15,585 bases of DNA from contig PMKG01000211.1 in NCBI GenBank assembly GCA_003157675.1, positions 1 through 15,585 on the forward strand. Reading direction: 5' to 3'. Source of the DNA: Acidobacteriota bacterium. Lineage in GTDB: Bacteria > Acidobacteriota > Vicinamibacteria > Vicinamibacterales > Fen-181. The translations under genes and the position numbers were made by a program. Positions within the stretch are counted from its first letter, which is position 1. The number at the start of each line of letters is the position of its first letter. Positions 6,398 to 13,369 of this stretch are shown piece by piece. Below the pieces are notes generated by a model that was not told the origin of the DNA, did not search any database, and was given only the letters and a program-made list of their open reading frames with translations.

Positions 6398-7597
6398 TCA
6401 GAACACGAACAGCGCGTTGACGCTGAGCGTCACCTGGCTTCGGCCGGACGCGCCGCCGGAGAGTTCGAACACGGTCCGGTCGGACCAGTCACGCCGCAGG
6501 TCGCCGCGGACGATGAGCGACTGCTGGAGGCGACACTCCGGCGTGACGGTGATCTCTTTCAGCGTCTGCGCAACGCCGGTGCGCGCGCCCTGCGGATCGT
6601 CGAACCACTCGCCGCGAAGGGTCACCGCGGTCCGGCTGGTGAACCCGTAGCGCGCGTAGCCCGCGAGGCCCTGCCAGGACGAGTCGCGGACGCCGCCGCC
6701 GGCCGATTCCGCCAGCGTCACCTCCGCCTCGTGGCCATAGTCGTAGTTCGCCGTCAGCGTGAGCGCCGGCGTGGCCTTGACGGTGGCGATCAGGTCCAGG
6801 AGGTGGCGCAGGTTGGAGTTGTTGTTCGCCTGCTCGGGCCCGCCGATGTAGCCGGCCGTGAGCGACACGCGCGGGGACGGCGTCACCGCCACCTGCGCGC
6901 CGATGGACTTCCCGCTGTTGTTGTCCCGGGCATCGTCCCAACCGTTGACGACCAGCACCTGCGCCGAAACCCGGTCGCTGAACGGGTAGCTGATGCGAAG
7001 CCCCGTGTGCGTGAATGGCTCCGCATACCCGAACAGGAGTCCGCGCGAGTGATTGTCGTTCGTCCCATCGTACCCTTCGATGACCTCGTACCCGATGTGC
7101 GTGACGAACTTCCCCGCCTCGACGCGCACCCCTCGGCCAGTCGGCACGATGTAGCTCAGGAACGCCTGCTGCACGTCGAGGTCCCCCGCCTGGCCCGATT
7201 CGTCGCGGAACAGCCCGACCGCCGCAGTGACGCGCGGCACGGAGGTCCCGAACGTGAGATCGGCGCGGAACCCCGCGTCGCCGGGCTTGCTGACCGCGCG
7301 CTGCACCACCAGCTCGACGACATCGAGTTCGATCGTCCGATCAGACGCGTCGAACACGCGGAAGGGGATCGTGCGCGAGGCCGGGGCGTTGAAGTCGACG
7401 ACGTAGGACGTCGACACGAGCCCGTTGATCGAGATCGTCTGGTACCAGGGAATCGAGGGCGGCGCGGCTGGGGTCGGAGACTGACCGGCGGGATCGCCGG
7501 CCTGCCGGGCGACGGCGGGCGGAGAGAAGAGCGCGGCAGACATCAGTGCAGCGAAAGCGACGGTGCGGCGGCCCGCGCGAGGCAGACGTTCGGACAT
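6398..7597 (-). CDS. Outer-membrane beta-barrel porin (OmpL-like, putative beta-barrel porin-2 type)
   Basis: This 399-aa protein has a clear signal peptide (basic 1-12, hydrophobic 13-24, cleavage after AVA at 30). It is followed by a Pro/Ala-rich stretch and then alternating hydrophobic/polar strands with Tyr/Trp/Phe at the ends. It closes with NALFVF, the terminal Phe used by the barrel-assembly machinery. Marks such as WYQTISINGLVSTSY, VEAGKFVTHIGYEVIEG and VNGWDDARDNNSGKSIG resemble the putative beta-barrel porin-2 (bbp2/OmpL-like) family. Length is normal for it. The ATG at 7597 has GGAG (7604-7607) 6 nt upstream. The partner gene 137 nt downstream is the ammonium transporter. As I recall this pairing recurs in other Gram-negatives, so the porin may let small nitrogen compounds through the outer membrane (inference). 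It is flanked on both sides by an identical 15-bp motif. Confidence 0.85.
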   Translation of the reverse strand: MSERLPRAGRRTVAFAALMSAALFSPPAVARQAGDPAGQSPTPAAPPSIPWYQTISINGLVSTSYVVDFNAPASRTIPFRVFDASDRTIELDVVELVVQRAVSKPGDAGFRADLTFGTSVPRVTAAVGLFRDESGQAGDLDVQQAFLSYIVPTGRGVRVEAGKFVTHIGYEVIEGYDGTNDNHSRGLLFGYAEPFTHTGLRISYPFSDRVSAQVLVVNGWDDARDNNSGKSIGAQVAVTPSPRVSLTAGYIGGPEQANNNSNLRHLLDLIATVKATPALTLTANYDYGHEAEVTLAESAGGGVRDSSWQGLAGYARYGFTSRTAVTLRGEWFDDPQGARTGVAQTLKEITVTPECRLQQSLIVRGDLRRDWSDRTVFELSGGASGRSQVTLSVNALFVF

Positions 7598-8150
7598 AGG
7601 ACACTCCGCGGCCGGGCGTGGCGTCGATCACGACGCGTCCGGCAGGCGATGCCAGATGAGCACTCGATGAGGACGGGACACCGGGCGCCGAGCGGTCGAG
7701 CGCCCGGTCGCTCACCGACGCCAGCCGGTGAAGCAGCCGCGCCGATCCCCCCTGCAGCGGGTCGGCGGCCTGATGCCGGCGGCTCTGAAGCAGCCAGGGG
7801 TCGCCAAGGCCGCTTGTCGGATCACCGGCCGGCGGCGCCTCGGTCGGCGGCATCCGCGTCGCGGCCGCGATTGTCGGAAAGCGGGAGCCGGGACACCGTG
7901 CGCGCTCGCAGCGGTCGACGCTGGCTTCCGCAAACGGCCAGGCCACGGCGAACACGCCGAGGAAGAGCGTCGCGAACAGGAGGACGGCGAGGTGAGCCGC
8001 CGCCGTGATGTCGCCACCGGCCCGCAGTGGACGGCAGGGCCTGGCAGACCCTTCCCGGCGGACCGCGAGCACGTCGGTGCAGGCGTCGGGCGGCCACGTG
8101 GCGGGGGGATGCGGCAAATGGACCATGAACGTCAGCGTCAGCGGCGCCAA
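7341..8150 (-). CDS. Doubtful ORF with one membrane segment; 3' end unclear
   Basis: No family recognised. One frame stays open here and encodes, after a Pro/Cys-rich N-terminus, a good transmembrane helix (AAHLAVLLFATLFLGVFAVAWPF, DNA roughly 7935-8003; about residues 50-72). Codons around the helix end mostly in G or C, as in real genes of this window. A TTGACA box at 8202-8207 could drive it. Against it: no Shine-Dalgarno site precedes the ATG at 8150 or at 8126. The frame has no stop before the porin and would overlap the first 257 bp of that gene, and the part beyond about 7700 looks non-coding. A single frameshift would end it at the stop at 7712. It may be a small membrane protein with a broken 3' end, or chance. 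Confidence 0.25.
   Translation of the reverse strand: MAPLTLTFMVHLPHPPATWPPDACTDVLAVRREGSARPCRPLRAGGDITAAAHLAVLLFATLFLGVFAVAWPFAEASVDRCERARCPGSRFPTIAAATRMPPTEAPPAGDPTSGLGDPWLLQSRRHQAADPLQGGSARLLHRLASVSDRALDRSAPGVPSSSSAHLASPAGRVVIDATPGRGVSYVRTSASRGPPHRRFRCTDVCRALLSARRRPAGRRSRRSVSDPSRAALDSLVPDDLDQRARVDVLRRRLQRPGLAHDPLPRVRRV
7674..7699. repeat. GC motif copy 2 (upstream of porin)
   Basis: CGGGACACCGGGCGC (7674-7688) plus, 2 nt later, AGCGGTCGA (7691-7699). The copy at 7889-7918 has the same two blocks in the same order with a 6-nt gap. The first block also recurs exactly at 6368-6382. Confidence 0.45.
7680..7708 (-). promoter_or_regulatory. 9-bp hairpin in the porin upstream region
   Basis: ACCGGGCGC (7680-7688) and GCGCCCGGT (7700-7708) pair perfectly around an 11-nt loop, 83-111 nt upstream of the porin start. 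If transcription begins at the TTGACA promoter near 8.2 kb, this lies in the leader RNA and could act as an attenuator or terminator. No T-tract follows on the minus strand. Confidence 0.4.
7889..7918. repeat. GC motif copy 3
   Basis: CGGGACACCGTGCGC (7889-7903, one mismatch to the other copies) and AGCGGTCGA (7910-7918) repeat the two-block arrangement seen at 7674-7699. It lies inside the doubtful ORF. Confidence 0.4.
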
Positions 8151-8177
8151 GCGGCGCGGAAGGGGGCGAGCGTTGCT

Positions 8178-8207
8178 ACGCTATCCGGGTCGCAGGAGGC
8201 TTGTCAA
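8178..8207 (-). promoter_or_regulatory. Promoter-like site with perfect -35 (TTGACA)
   Basis: On the minus strand TTGACA (8202-8207) is followed after 18 bp by TAGCGT (8178-8183). The -35 is a perfect consensus, while the -10 is poor (3 of 6). It starts just past the DoxX stop and points at the doubtful ORF and, 570 bp on, the porin-amt pair. It is the best -35 I found in the window. Confidence 0.4.
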
Positions 8208-8214
8208 CTGCTCC

Positions 8215-8589
8215 TCAATCGCGCGTCAGCGTCAGCTTGCCGCCGCCGTGGGCCGCGATGAAGAGGAAAACGAAGCCGTAGAGCACGGCCAGCTCGCCGT
8301 GGTTCTGAACGGGCCAGAATCCGTGCGGCGCGTGCACGGTGAAGTACGCGACGGCCATTTCGCCCGACGCGACAAACGCCGCCCACCGCGGGAACACGCC
8401 GAAGGCGACCATCAGGCCGGCCGAGAACTCGATCACCCCGGCCAGGCCGAACTCGGACATGAGCGGCATCCGGGTTCCGCCGATCAGGCCGAACAGCTTT
8501 TGCAGGCCGTGTTCGGCGAACAGCAGCCCCGTCATCACCCGCAGCAGAACGTAGGCGACATCGACCAGGCGAGACGAGACTCGAACCAT
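8215..8589 (-). CDS. DoxX family membrane protein
   Basis: The 124-aa protein has the four-helix DoxX-like layout: helix 1 about 8-26 leading into the conserved HG.QKLFG (27-34), helix 2 about 48-65, helix 3 about 68-86 and helix 4 about 98-114. In this family members are small inner-membrane proteins linked to quinone/thiol redox or to stress tolerance; a precise role cannot be set. The start at 8589 is chosen over the upstream in-frame ATG at 8673 because AAGGAG (8598-8603) lies 8 nt before it and the family begins here. A TAAGAT box lies at 8616-8621. It follows the ADOP gene on the same strand after 150 nt but seems to have its own promoter. Confidence 0.9.
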   Translation of the reverse strand: MVRVSSRLVDVAYVLLRVMTGLLFAEHGLQKLFGLIGGTRMPLMSEFGLAGVIEFSAGLMVAFGVFPRWAAFVASGEMAVAYFTVHAPHGFWPVQNHGELAVLYGFVFLFIAAHGGGKLTLTRD

Positions 8590-8615
8590 GGGGCGTTCTC
8601 CTTGTGACGAGAGCG

Positions 8616-8621
8616 ATCTTA
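8616..8621 (-). promoter_or_regulatory. Probable -10 box of the doxX-like gene
   Basis: TAAGAT, the same hexamer as before the amidohydrolase operon, ends 26 nt before the ATG at 8589. The predicted leader of about 20 nt includes the AAGGAG ribosome site. No recognisable -35 is present. Confidence 0.35.
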
Positions 8622-8739
8622 CTCTGCCGTCAGACGCGGGAGCACGTCGAGGGTCCGCCTCCTGTTCCTCCAAGACACCCTCGTCCCTTGCCGGGGTCAG
8701 GCCGCGGGATGGGTGAGCCGGCGGGCTGGCCTGTCGTCT

Positions 8740-11175
8740 CTATTCGTACCGCAGCGCACCGAGCGGGTCGGCGCGCGTGACACGCCGCGCGGGCAGGTAA
8801 CAGGCCGCGGCGCTCACCGCCGCCAGCACGCCGCTCACCGCCGCCATCGTCCAGCCGTCGTGAGGACTGATGCCGAAAAGCACGCTCGACACCACACGGC
8901 CGAGCAGCCAGGCGGCCAGCAGGCCCGCGGCCAGCCCGACGAGCACCGGCCGCATGCCCTCGCCGACGATCATCCGGCAGACGCGTCCGCTGCCGGCGCC
9001 GAGCGCCATCCGGATGCCGATCTCGTTCCGGCGCCTGGTGACCGACCACGACACGACGCCGTAGATCCCAAGGCAGGCGAGCACCATCGCCGCGCCGGCG
9101 AAGATCGTCACCAGCGCCAGCTCGAAGCGTCGAGCCGCAACCGAGGCCGACAGCACCTGGTCCATCGTCCGCACGTCGCCGACGACGACGTCGCGGTCGA
9201 CGCCCCAGATCGCGCGCCGAAGCGCGGGCGCCAGCGTGTCCGCCCCCGAGTGGCGGACGGCCATGTAGTAGTCGGGGATCTCGCCCGTGTCCCAGTATGG
9301 GATGTACAGCGTCGCCACGGGCCGCGACGCGAGTCCCACGCTGACGTCGCGCACGACGCCCGCCACGATCATCGGAGGTTCATCGGCCGCGGTCCCCCGG
9401 CCGAACGCCTGGCCGACCGGGTCCTCGTGCGGCCAGATCAGGCGCGCGATCGATTCCGAAATGACGGCCAGCTTCCTCGTCCGATCGGCCTCGGTGAAGC
9501 CGCGCCCCGCGACGATGGGAATGCCCATCGCGCGGAAGTACTCCGGGCTGCAGAACCGGAAGTTGATCGGGGGAAGCTCCGCCACCGGCCGTGTGTCCCC
9601 GGGCCGCCTGATTACGTCGACCCAGGTCTCGCCCTGAAGCGGCAATTGCGAGACGAGCGCCACGCTGGTGACGCCCGGGACGCCGGCCACTCGATCGAGC
9701 GCCTGCCGATAGAACGCTTCCCGCGCCTCCTTGGTGGGATAGGCCTTCCGCGGCAACGTCAGCTGCGTCGTCACGACATGGTCGGCTCGAATCCCGGCGT
9801 CGACGCCGAGCAGCCGGACGAAGCTGGCGATGAGCAGGCCGGCGACGACCAGCAATGCGGCGCTCAGCGCCGTCTCGGCGCCGACCAGCAGATTCCGCGT
9901 GAGGCGCCCGCCACGCCCGTCGGTAACCGTCCGCGACTGACCGCCCATCGTGGCCTGGGGAGGAACCCGCATCGCGCGCCACGCCGGCAGGGCGCCGAAG
10001 AGGAGCCCCGTCAGCCATGACAGGCCGAGCGCAAAGCCGAGGATCCTGACATCGAGCGCCACCTCGTCGAGCCGCGGCAGGTCGATCGGCGCCTGCGCCA
10101 CGAGTACTTTCAGGCCTACCCAGGCGCAGAGCGTGCCGAGCGCGCCGCCGGCGAATCCGAGGCACAGGCTCTCGACGAGCGTCGCCCGAAGCGTCTGCCA
10201 CGGCGTGGCGCCGAGCGCCAGGCGGATGGCGACGTCCGTTGCCCGGGCCGCGCCGCGCGCCAACGCGAGATTGGCGAGGTTGACGCAGACGATGAGCAGC
10301 ACGGCGCCGACGGCGGCCAGCAGGATGAACAGCGGCGTCCGCGAACCTCCCGTGACCTCGTCCTGCAGCGGCGTCAGCACCGCCGCGACGTGCATCTTCT
10401 CCGGGATGTGCGTCGAGATCTCCGCCTCCAGGATGTTGAGCTCGCTCGCGGCCTGCGCGAGCGTGCGGCCCGGCCTGAGGCGGGCGATCACGCTGTAGTT
10501 GAACGGACCGCCCCACTCCTGCGCGCCCCGGTTGAACGCGATGGGCGTGTAGATCTGCGCTCGGTCGGGCATGGCCACGATCTGCCCGGGGTCGCTCGAC
10601 GGCAGGCGGAAGCCGGCCTCGAGGACACCGACGACGGTGCGCGGCGTGCCATCGACGGTGATCGTACGCCCGACAATCGTGGGATCTCCGGCGTAGCGCC
10701 GCGTCCAGAGTGCGTCGGTCAGCACGGCGACCGGGTTCCGGCCGGGCTGATCCTCTTCGTCCAGGAACAGCCGGCCGAGCCGGACCCTCGCGCCCAGCAT
10801 CGGCAGCAGCGTCGACGACACCCGGGCCGCCTCGACTTGCTCGGGGTCGCCCGTGCCCGTGAGCACGGCGCGCCGCCCGTCGATGATGCCGACCTGCGAG
10901 AAGGATCGGATCCGGTCCTTCCACTCGAAGTAGTGCCGCGCCGAGACGGGCAGCCTGGGATAGGTCTTGGAGAGCTCGATCACGACCTCGTTGGCCGCCA
11001 CGAGCCGGTCGGGCTCGCGGTACCGAAGCGGCCGCAGGAGCACGCCGTCAACGAGCGAGAAGATGAGCGTGTTGGCCGCGATGCCGAACGCGAGCGACAG
11101 CACGGCAAGCGTGGTATAGGCGCGATCGCGCAACAGGCCGCGGATGGCTGAGTGCAGGTCCTGCACGAGGGTCAT
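8740..11175 (-). CDS. ADOP-type ABC permease (MacB_PCD/FtsX, duplicated)
   Basis: The 811-aa protein has the acidobacterial duplicated orphan permease layout. Half 1: TM helix 22-45, MacB-like periplasmic core about 50-270, then FtsX helices about 282-303, 333-360 and 375-397. Half 2: helix 428-452, second periplasmic domain about 460-680, and helices 685-712, 743-765 and 776-795. Both halves carry the same cytosolic motif (RATDVAIRLALGATPW at 311-326 and RRNEIGIRMALGAGSG at 715-730), and the end RADPLGALRYE is typical. Relatives of MacB act in export or mechanotransmission with an ATPase, but none is encoded here, and no PadR regulator, which often sits beside such genes, is seen. The ATG at 11175 has GAGGAG (11181-11186) 5 nt upstream. 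It lies 67 nt behind the GT22 gene and may be co-transcribed with it. The substrate is unknown. Confidence 0.95.
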   Translation of the reverse strand: MTLVQDLHSAIRGLLRDRAYTTLAVLSLAFGIAANTLIFSLVDGVLLRPLRYREPDRLVAANEVVIELSKTYPRLPVSARHYFEWKDRIRSFSQVGIIDGRRAVLTGTGDPEQVEAARVSSTLLPMLGARVRLGRLFLDEEDQPGRNPVAVLTDALWTRRYAGDPTIVGRTITVDGTPRTVVGVLEAGFRLPSSDPGQIVAMPDRAQIYTPIAFNRGAQEWGGPFNYSVIARLRPGRTLAQAASELNILEAEISTHIPEKMHVAAVLTPLQDEVTGGSRTPLFILLAAVGAVLLIVCVNLANLALARGAARATDVAIRLALGATPWQTLRATLVESLCLGFAGGALGTLCAWVGLKVLVAQAPIDLPRLDEVALDVRILGFALGLSWLTGLLFGALPAWRAMRVPPQATMGGQSRTVTDGRGGRLTRNLLVGAETALSAALLVVAGLLIASFVRLLGVDAGIRADHVVTTQLTLPRKAYPTKEAREAFYRQALDRVAGVPGVTSVALVSQLPLQGETWVDVIRRPGDTRPVAELPPINFRFCSPEYFRAMGIPIVAGRGFTEADRTRKLAVISESIARLIWPHEDPVGQAFGRGTAADEPPMIVAGVVRDVSVGLASRPVATLYIPYWDTGEIPDYYMAVRHSGADTLAPALRRAIWGVDRDVVVGDVRTMDQVLSASVAARRFELALVTIFAGAAMVLACLGIYGVVSWSVTRRRNEIGIRMALGAGSGRVCRMIVGEGMRPVLVGLAAGLLAAWLLGRVVSSVLFGISPHDGWTMAAVSGVLAAVSAAACYLPARRVTRADPLGALRYE

Positions 11176-11242
11176 TCGATCTCCTCGTGACCGTAGACGT
11201 GCGGCGCCGGGTCGAGGTTCCCGCGCGGCCCGCGGGGACGCC

Positions 11243-12742
11243 TCAGCGCTCGACCTCCCACAATGTCCACACAGGCTTGTTGGCGATCAGACCGACCAGG
11301 TCGAAGCGGTCCGTCATTCGCGCGAGCGAGACGGCGCGGGGCACGCACCGGACGCCGGCTGCGGACAGGGAGGCTGGAGGCGTCCGACCGGCCTCCAGCA
11401 CCAGCACGGTGGTGCCGGCCGGCGCGCTGGCGGCGCGCACGAGGTCGGGCCCGTCGGGCACCAGTTCCGCCGATACCGTGTCGGGCCGATAGAAGGTCAT
11501 CCCCTGCCAGGGGTCCAGGCCATGCTGGGCGGGCCCGGTGGGAATCACCAGCAGGCGGGCGGGGTGCGAGCCGCCGAGCTCGGCGACCTTCTCGATCAGC
11601 GGGAACGTCGGCGACGCGGTGATGAACGTGACGACCACCAGCGCCGCGGTGTTCGAGATCACGATCAGCCACAGCGACACCGCGCGCAGCGCGGTCAGGC
11701 GTGGCGCGTCGAGCCACGCCGCAAGGCGGGCCGGCAGGTGGTCGAGCGCGACGGGCAGCGCGAGCACGATGGGGAAGAGCATCGGCACCATGAACCGCAG
11801 TTCCTTGTGCCCGACGGCCGCATGGGCGACGACAAACGGCACCATCGTCCACGCGAGCACGTGACGCCGGCAGGTCCACGCGCCGATGAGGAGCGCCGCC
11901 AGCGCGAGGACGCTGAACGGCGGCAGCACCAGCAGCAGGAGCGGCGCCACGGTCATCCACCACGGCGAAGTTCCGAGCGCGGCCGCCCTGCCCTGCAGGG
12001 CGTTGACGTTGAAGTACTGGAACGGCGTGAACACCCACGCGTCGTACAGCCAGTGGTCGATCGCGACGTTCGCCACCGAGGCGACGACGAATGCCGCCAC
12101 CGCGACGGCCAGCAACCGCCACGTCCCACGCCGATAGACGAGCAGCCACAGGCCCGCGCCCACGATCGACGGCGCCATCTGCACGCGGCAGAAGAAGGCG
12201 AACCCCCACGCAAGACCGGCACAGGCGGCGAGCGCCGCGGCGCGGGCCGGCATCGACACATTCGATCGCTCCCCGCCCGTGCCGCACGCGGCGTCCGCGT
12301 CGAGCAGCAGCGTCAGGCCGAGGAACATCAGTGAAGCGCCCCAGCTTTCGGCCGAGAAGCGCGCGTGCAGGAACGGGGCGACCCACAGGAAGAGCGTGCC
12401 GTAGAACGCCAGCCGACGGTACTCCAGCCGGCGGATCGTCGGCAGGATCCAGACTGCCAGCCTCAGCGACACCCACAGGCCGAGCAGCGCCGAGGCCAGC
12501 CGCAGCAGGAAGGCCGCGACGAACGGCGAGAACACGCCGGCCGCCCGCATGAGCGTGACGACTGCGGCGGTGAGCCACGGGAGGAATCCGGCACGGGCAT
12601 GGGCGGCGAATTCCCACGGCAGCACCGACACCGGCTGGTGCCCGAGCTTGTACCAGGCGAACTCGACGATCTGCCAGTGCTCGTCCGGATGGAGGTAGCC
12701 GCCGTTGAACCACGCGGTCAGGACGTTGATCGCGAGCGCCAC
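11243..12742 (-). CDS. GT22 (Alg9/PIG-B-like) mannosyltransferase family protein
   Basis: Multi-pass membrane GT-C glycosyltransferase resembling eukaryotic Alg9/PIG-B (GT22), which move mannose from a polyprenyl-phosphate donor. Family marks, numbered from the GTG at 12742: HPDEHWQ (18-24) with the catalytic acidic residues, PWEFAAHARAGFLP (42-55), FSAESWGA (129-136), DHWLYDAWVFTPFQYFNVN (229-247) and HKELRFMVP (312-320). About ten membrane helices, with a soluble tail from about 390 on. The GTG start at 12742 has no ribosome site and would leave helix 1 short. A CTG at 12805 in the same frame has AAGGA 5 nt upstream and would give 520 aa with a full first helix, so the true start may be there. 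Sugar and acceptor are unknown. The ADOP gene follows 67 nt later. Confidence 0.88.
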   Translation of the reverse strand: MALAINVLTAWFNGGYLHPDEHWQIVEFAWYKLGHQPVSVLPWEFAAHARAGFLPWLTAAVVTLMRAAGVFSPFVAAFLLRLASALLGLWVSLRLAVWILPTIRRLEYRRLAFYGTLFLWVAPFLHARFSAESWGASLMFLGLTLLLDADAACGTGGERSNVSMPARAAALAACAGLAWGFAFFCRVQMAPSIVGAGLWLLVYRRGTWRLLAVAVAAFVVASVANVAIDHWLYDAWVFTPFQYFNVNALQGRAAALGTSPWWMTVAPLLLLVLPPFSVLALAALLIGAWTCRRHVLAWTMVPFVVAHAAVGHKELRFMVPMLFPIVLALPVALDHLPARLAAWLDAPRLTALRAVSLWLIVISNTAALVVVTFITASPTFPLIEKVAELGGSHPARLLVIPTGPAQHGLDPWQGMTFYRPDTVSAELVPDGPDLVRAASAPAGTTVLVLEAGRTPPASLSAAGVRCVPRAVSLARMTDRFDLVGLIANKPVWTLWEVER

Positions 12743-12802
12743 GGCGACCGCGCGCGAGACACGCGTGCCGGGCAGGGCGGTGCGGAGTGCGGCGAGGCTG
12801 TT

Positions 12803-12815
12803 CAGACTCTTCCTT
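12803..12815 (-). promoter_or_regulatory. Ribosome site with possible CTG start for the GT22 gene
   Basis: On the minus strand AAGGA (12811-12815), 5 nt spacer, then CTG (12803-12805), in frame with the GT22 protein. A TAA stop (12817-12819) lies just above it, so no upstream ATG exists in this frame. Between here and 12742 the frame contains no ATG, GTG or TTG. This ribosome site therefore argues for CTG initiation. Confidence 0.4.
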
Positions 12816-12825
12816 TACGGCGCCC

Positions 12826-12846
12826 CGGGCCCGCTGGCCGGGCCCG
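12826..12846 (-). terminator. GC hairpin downstream of the IPT gene / in the GT22 leader
   Basis: CGGGCCC (12826-12832) and GGGCCCG (12840-12846) form a perfect 7-bp stem with a 7-nt loop. It lies 80 nt after the IPT lipoprotein stop and, if the CATAAT promoter is used, inside the GT22 leader just above its ribosome site. It could be a terminator for the former or a leader structure for the latter. No T-tract is present. Confidence 0.35.
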
Positions 12847-12873
12847 AGCGCACTCGCAGCAGGGCGCGAACGT

Positions 12874-12901
12874 ATTATGCCCGAGCCGCCGCGTCTTTGG
12901 A
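12874..12901 (-). promoter_or_regulatory. Probable promoter of the GT22-ADOP pair
   Basis: CATAAT (12874-12879, 5 of 6) with TCCAAA (12896-12901, 3 of 6) 16 bp upstream. It lies between the IPT stop and the GT22 gene and stands out as an AT-rich patch in GC-rich DNA. The predicted transcript starts near 12867. Confidence 0.45.
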
Positions 12902-12925
12902 CCCGGCACTTTCACCGACCCGGGC

Positions 12926-13312
12926 CTATTTCGTGATCACCTGGAACGAGATGTCGTTGCTCGTGCCGTTCGCGTTGACGACCGACACTTTGTAGTCCCC
13001 CGGCGCCATCGGCAGCGCGAGCGCGACGCAGATCTCCTGGTTCGGAGGGCACACACCAAGGTAAGACGGCAGAGTCAGGCGAATGGACGTGGAGTCGGCC
13101 GACGGGAGCTTGAGGATGTAGCCGGCGCCGAACTTCAGGGCGTTGTCGGTGGCGGTGAACCCGGTGCCGGTGATGGTGATCTGGTCGCCCACGGCAGCCG
13201 TCGACGGCTGGATCCGGGCGATCGTGGGCCGCGTGGCAGGATCGAACGGAGACAAGCCTATGCAGGCGGTCGCCGCCAGCGCGAGCAGCGCCGCCGAGAT
13301 GATCGACCGCAT
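12926..13312 (-). CDS. Small IPT/TIG-domain lipoprotein
   Basis: The 128-aa protein has a lipoprotein-type signal (hydrophobic 4-16, Cys17 in LAATAC) and one IPT/TIG immunoglobulin-like domain (about 29-126). PTIARIQPSTAAVGDQITITGTGF is the standard IPT opening, and the closing strand VSVVNANGTSNDISFQV is typical. Two Cys (88, 95) in a loop could form a disulfide outside the cytoplasm. Such domains bind partners or sugars at the cell surface; the role here is unknown. The lipobox is not ideal (Ala at -3). The ATG at 13312 has GGAGG (13318-13322) 5 nt upstream and a possible -10 TAGCAT (13329-13334). It lies 57 nt after the GT39 stop on the same strand, between two glycosyltransferase genes. 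Confidence 0.85.
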   Translation of the reverse strand: MRSIISAALLALAATACIGLSPFDPATRPTIARIQPSTAAVGDQITITGTGFTATDNALKFGAGYILKLPSADSTSIRLTLPSYLGVCPPNQEICVALALPMAPGDYKVSVVNANGTSNDISFQVITK

Positions 13313-13369
13313 GACCCCCTCCGAGTCGATGCTACGCCATTTCGGCCCGCAGTTCCAGAGACTCGGGCC

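Larger units (their letters stand above)
7598..8214. other. 617-bp gap between porin and DoxX stop
   Basis: No convincing complete gene. It holds, from right to left, a TTGACA promoter-like site, a hydrophobic but unterminated minus-strand ORF, two copies of a two-block GC repeat, a 9-bp hairpin and the porin ribosome site. It is either a long porin-amt leader, a decayed small gene, or both. I saw no sigma-54 type -24/-12 pair with correct spacing before the porin. Confidence 0.5.

Noticed and set aside
4989..6650. Plus-strand open frame of 553 codons
   Set aside because: Antisense to the clearly recognisable ammonium transporter; charged, low-complexity product with no motif.
7646..7663. 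Possible sigma-54 site on the minus strand before the porin (TGGCATCGCCTGCC)
   Set aside because: GG and GC are 8 nt apart, not the required 10, and the match at the -12 end is incomplete.
7728..8261. Plus-strand ORF of 177 codons in the porin-DoxX gap
   Set aside because: Arg/Gly/Pro-rich product with no family marks, no ribosome site, and running into the DoxX gene antisense.
8698..8733. CAGGCC/GGCCTG inverted repeat behind the ADOP stop
   Set aside because: Only 6 bp with a 24-nt loop and no T-tract; too weak to call a terminator.
9380..10924. Minus-strand open frame of 514 codons inside the ADOP gene
   Set aside because: Same strand, shifted frame; the ADOP frame gives a complete two-domain permease with correct motifs.
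11172..12713. Minus-strand open frame of 513 codons over the GT22 gene
   Set aside because: Shifted frame; the other frame carries all GT22 motifs in order.
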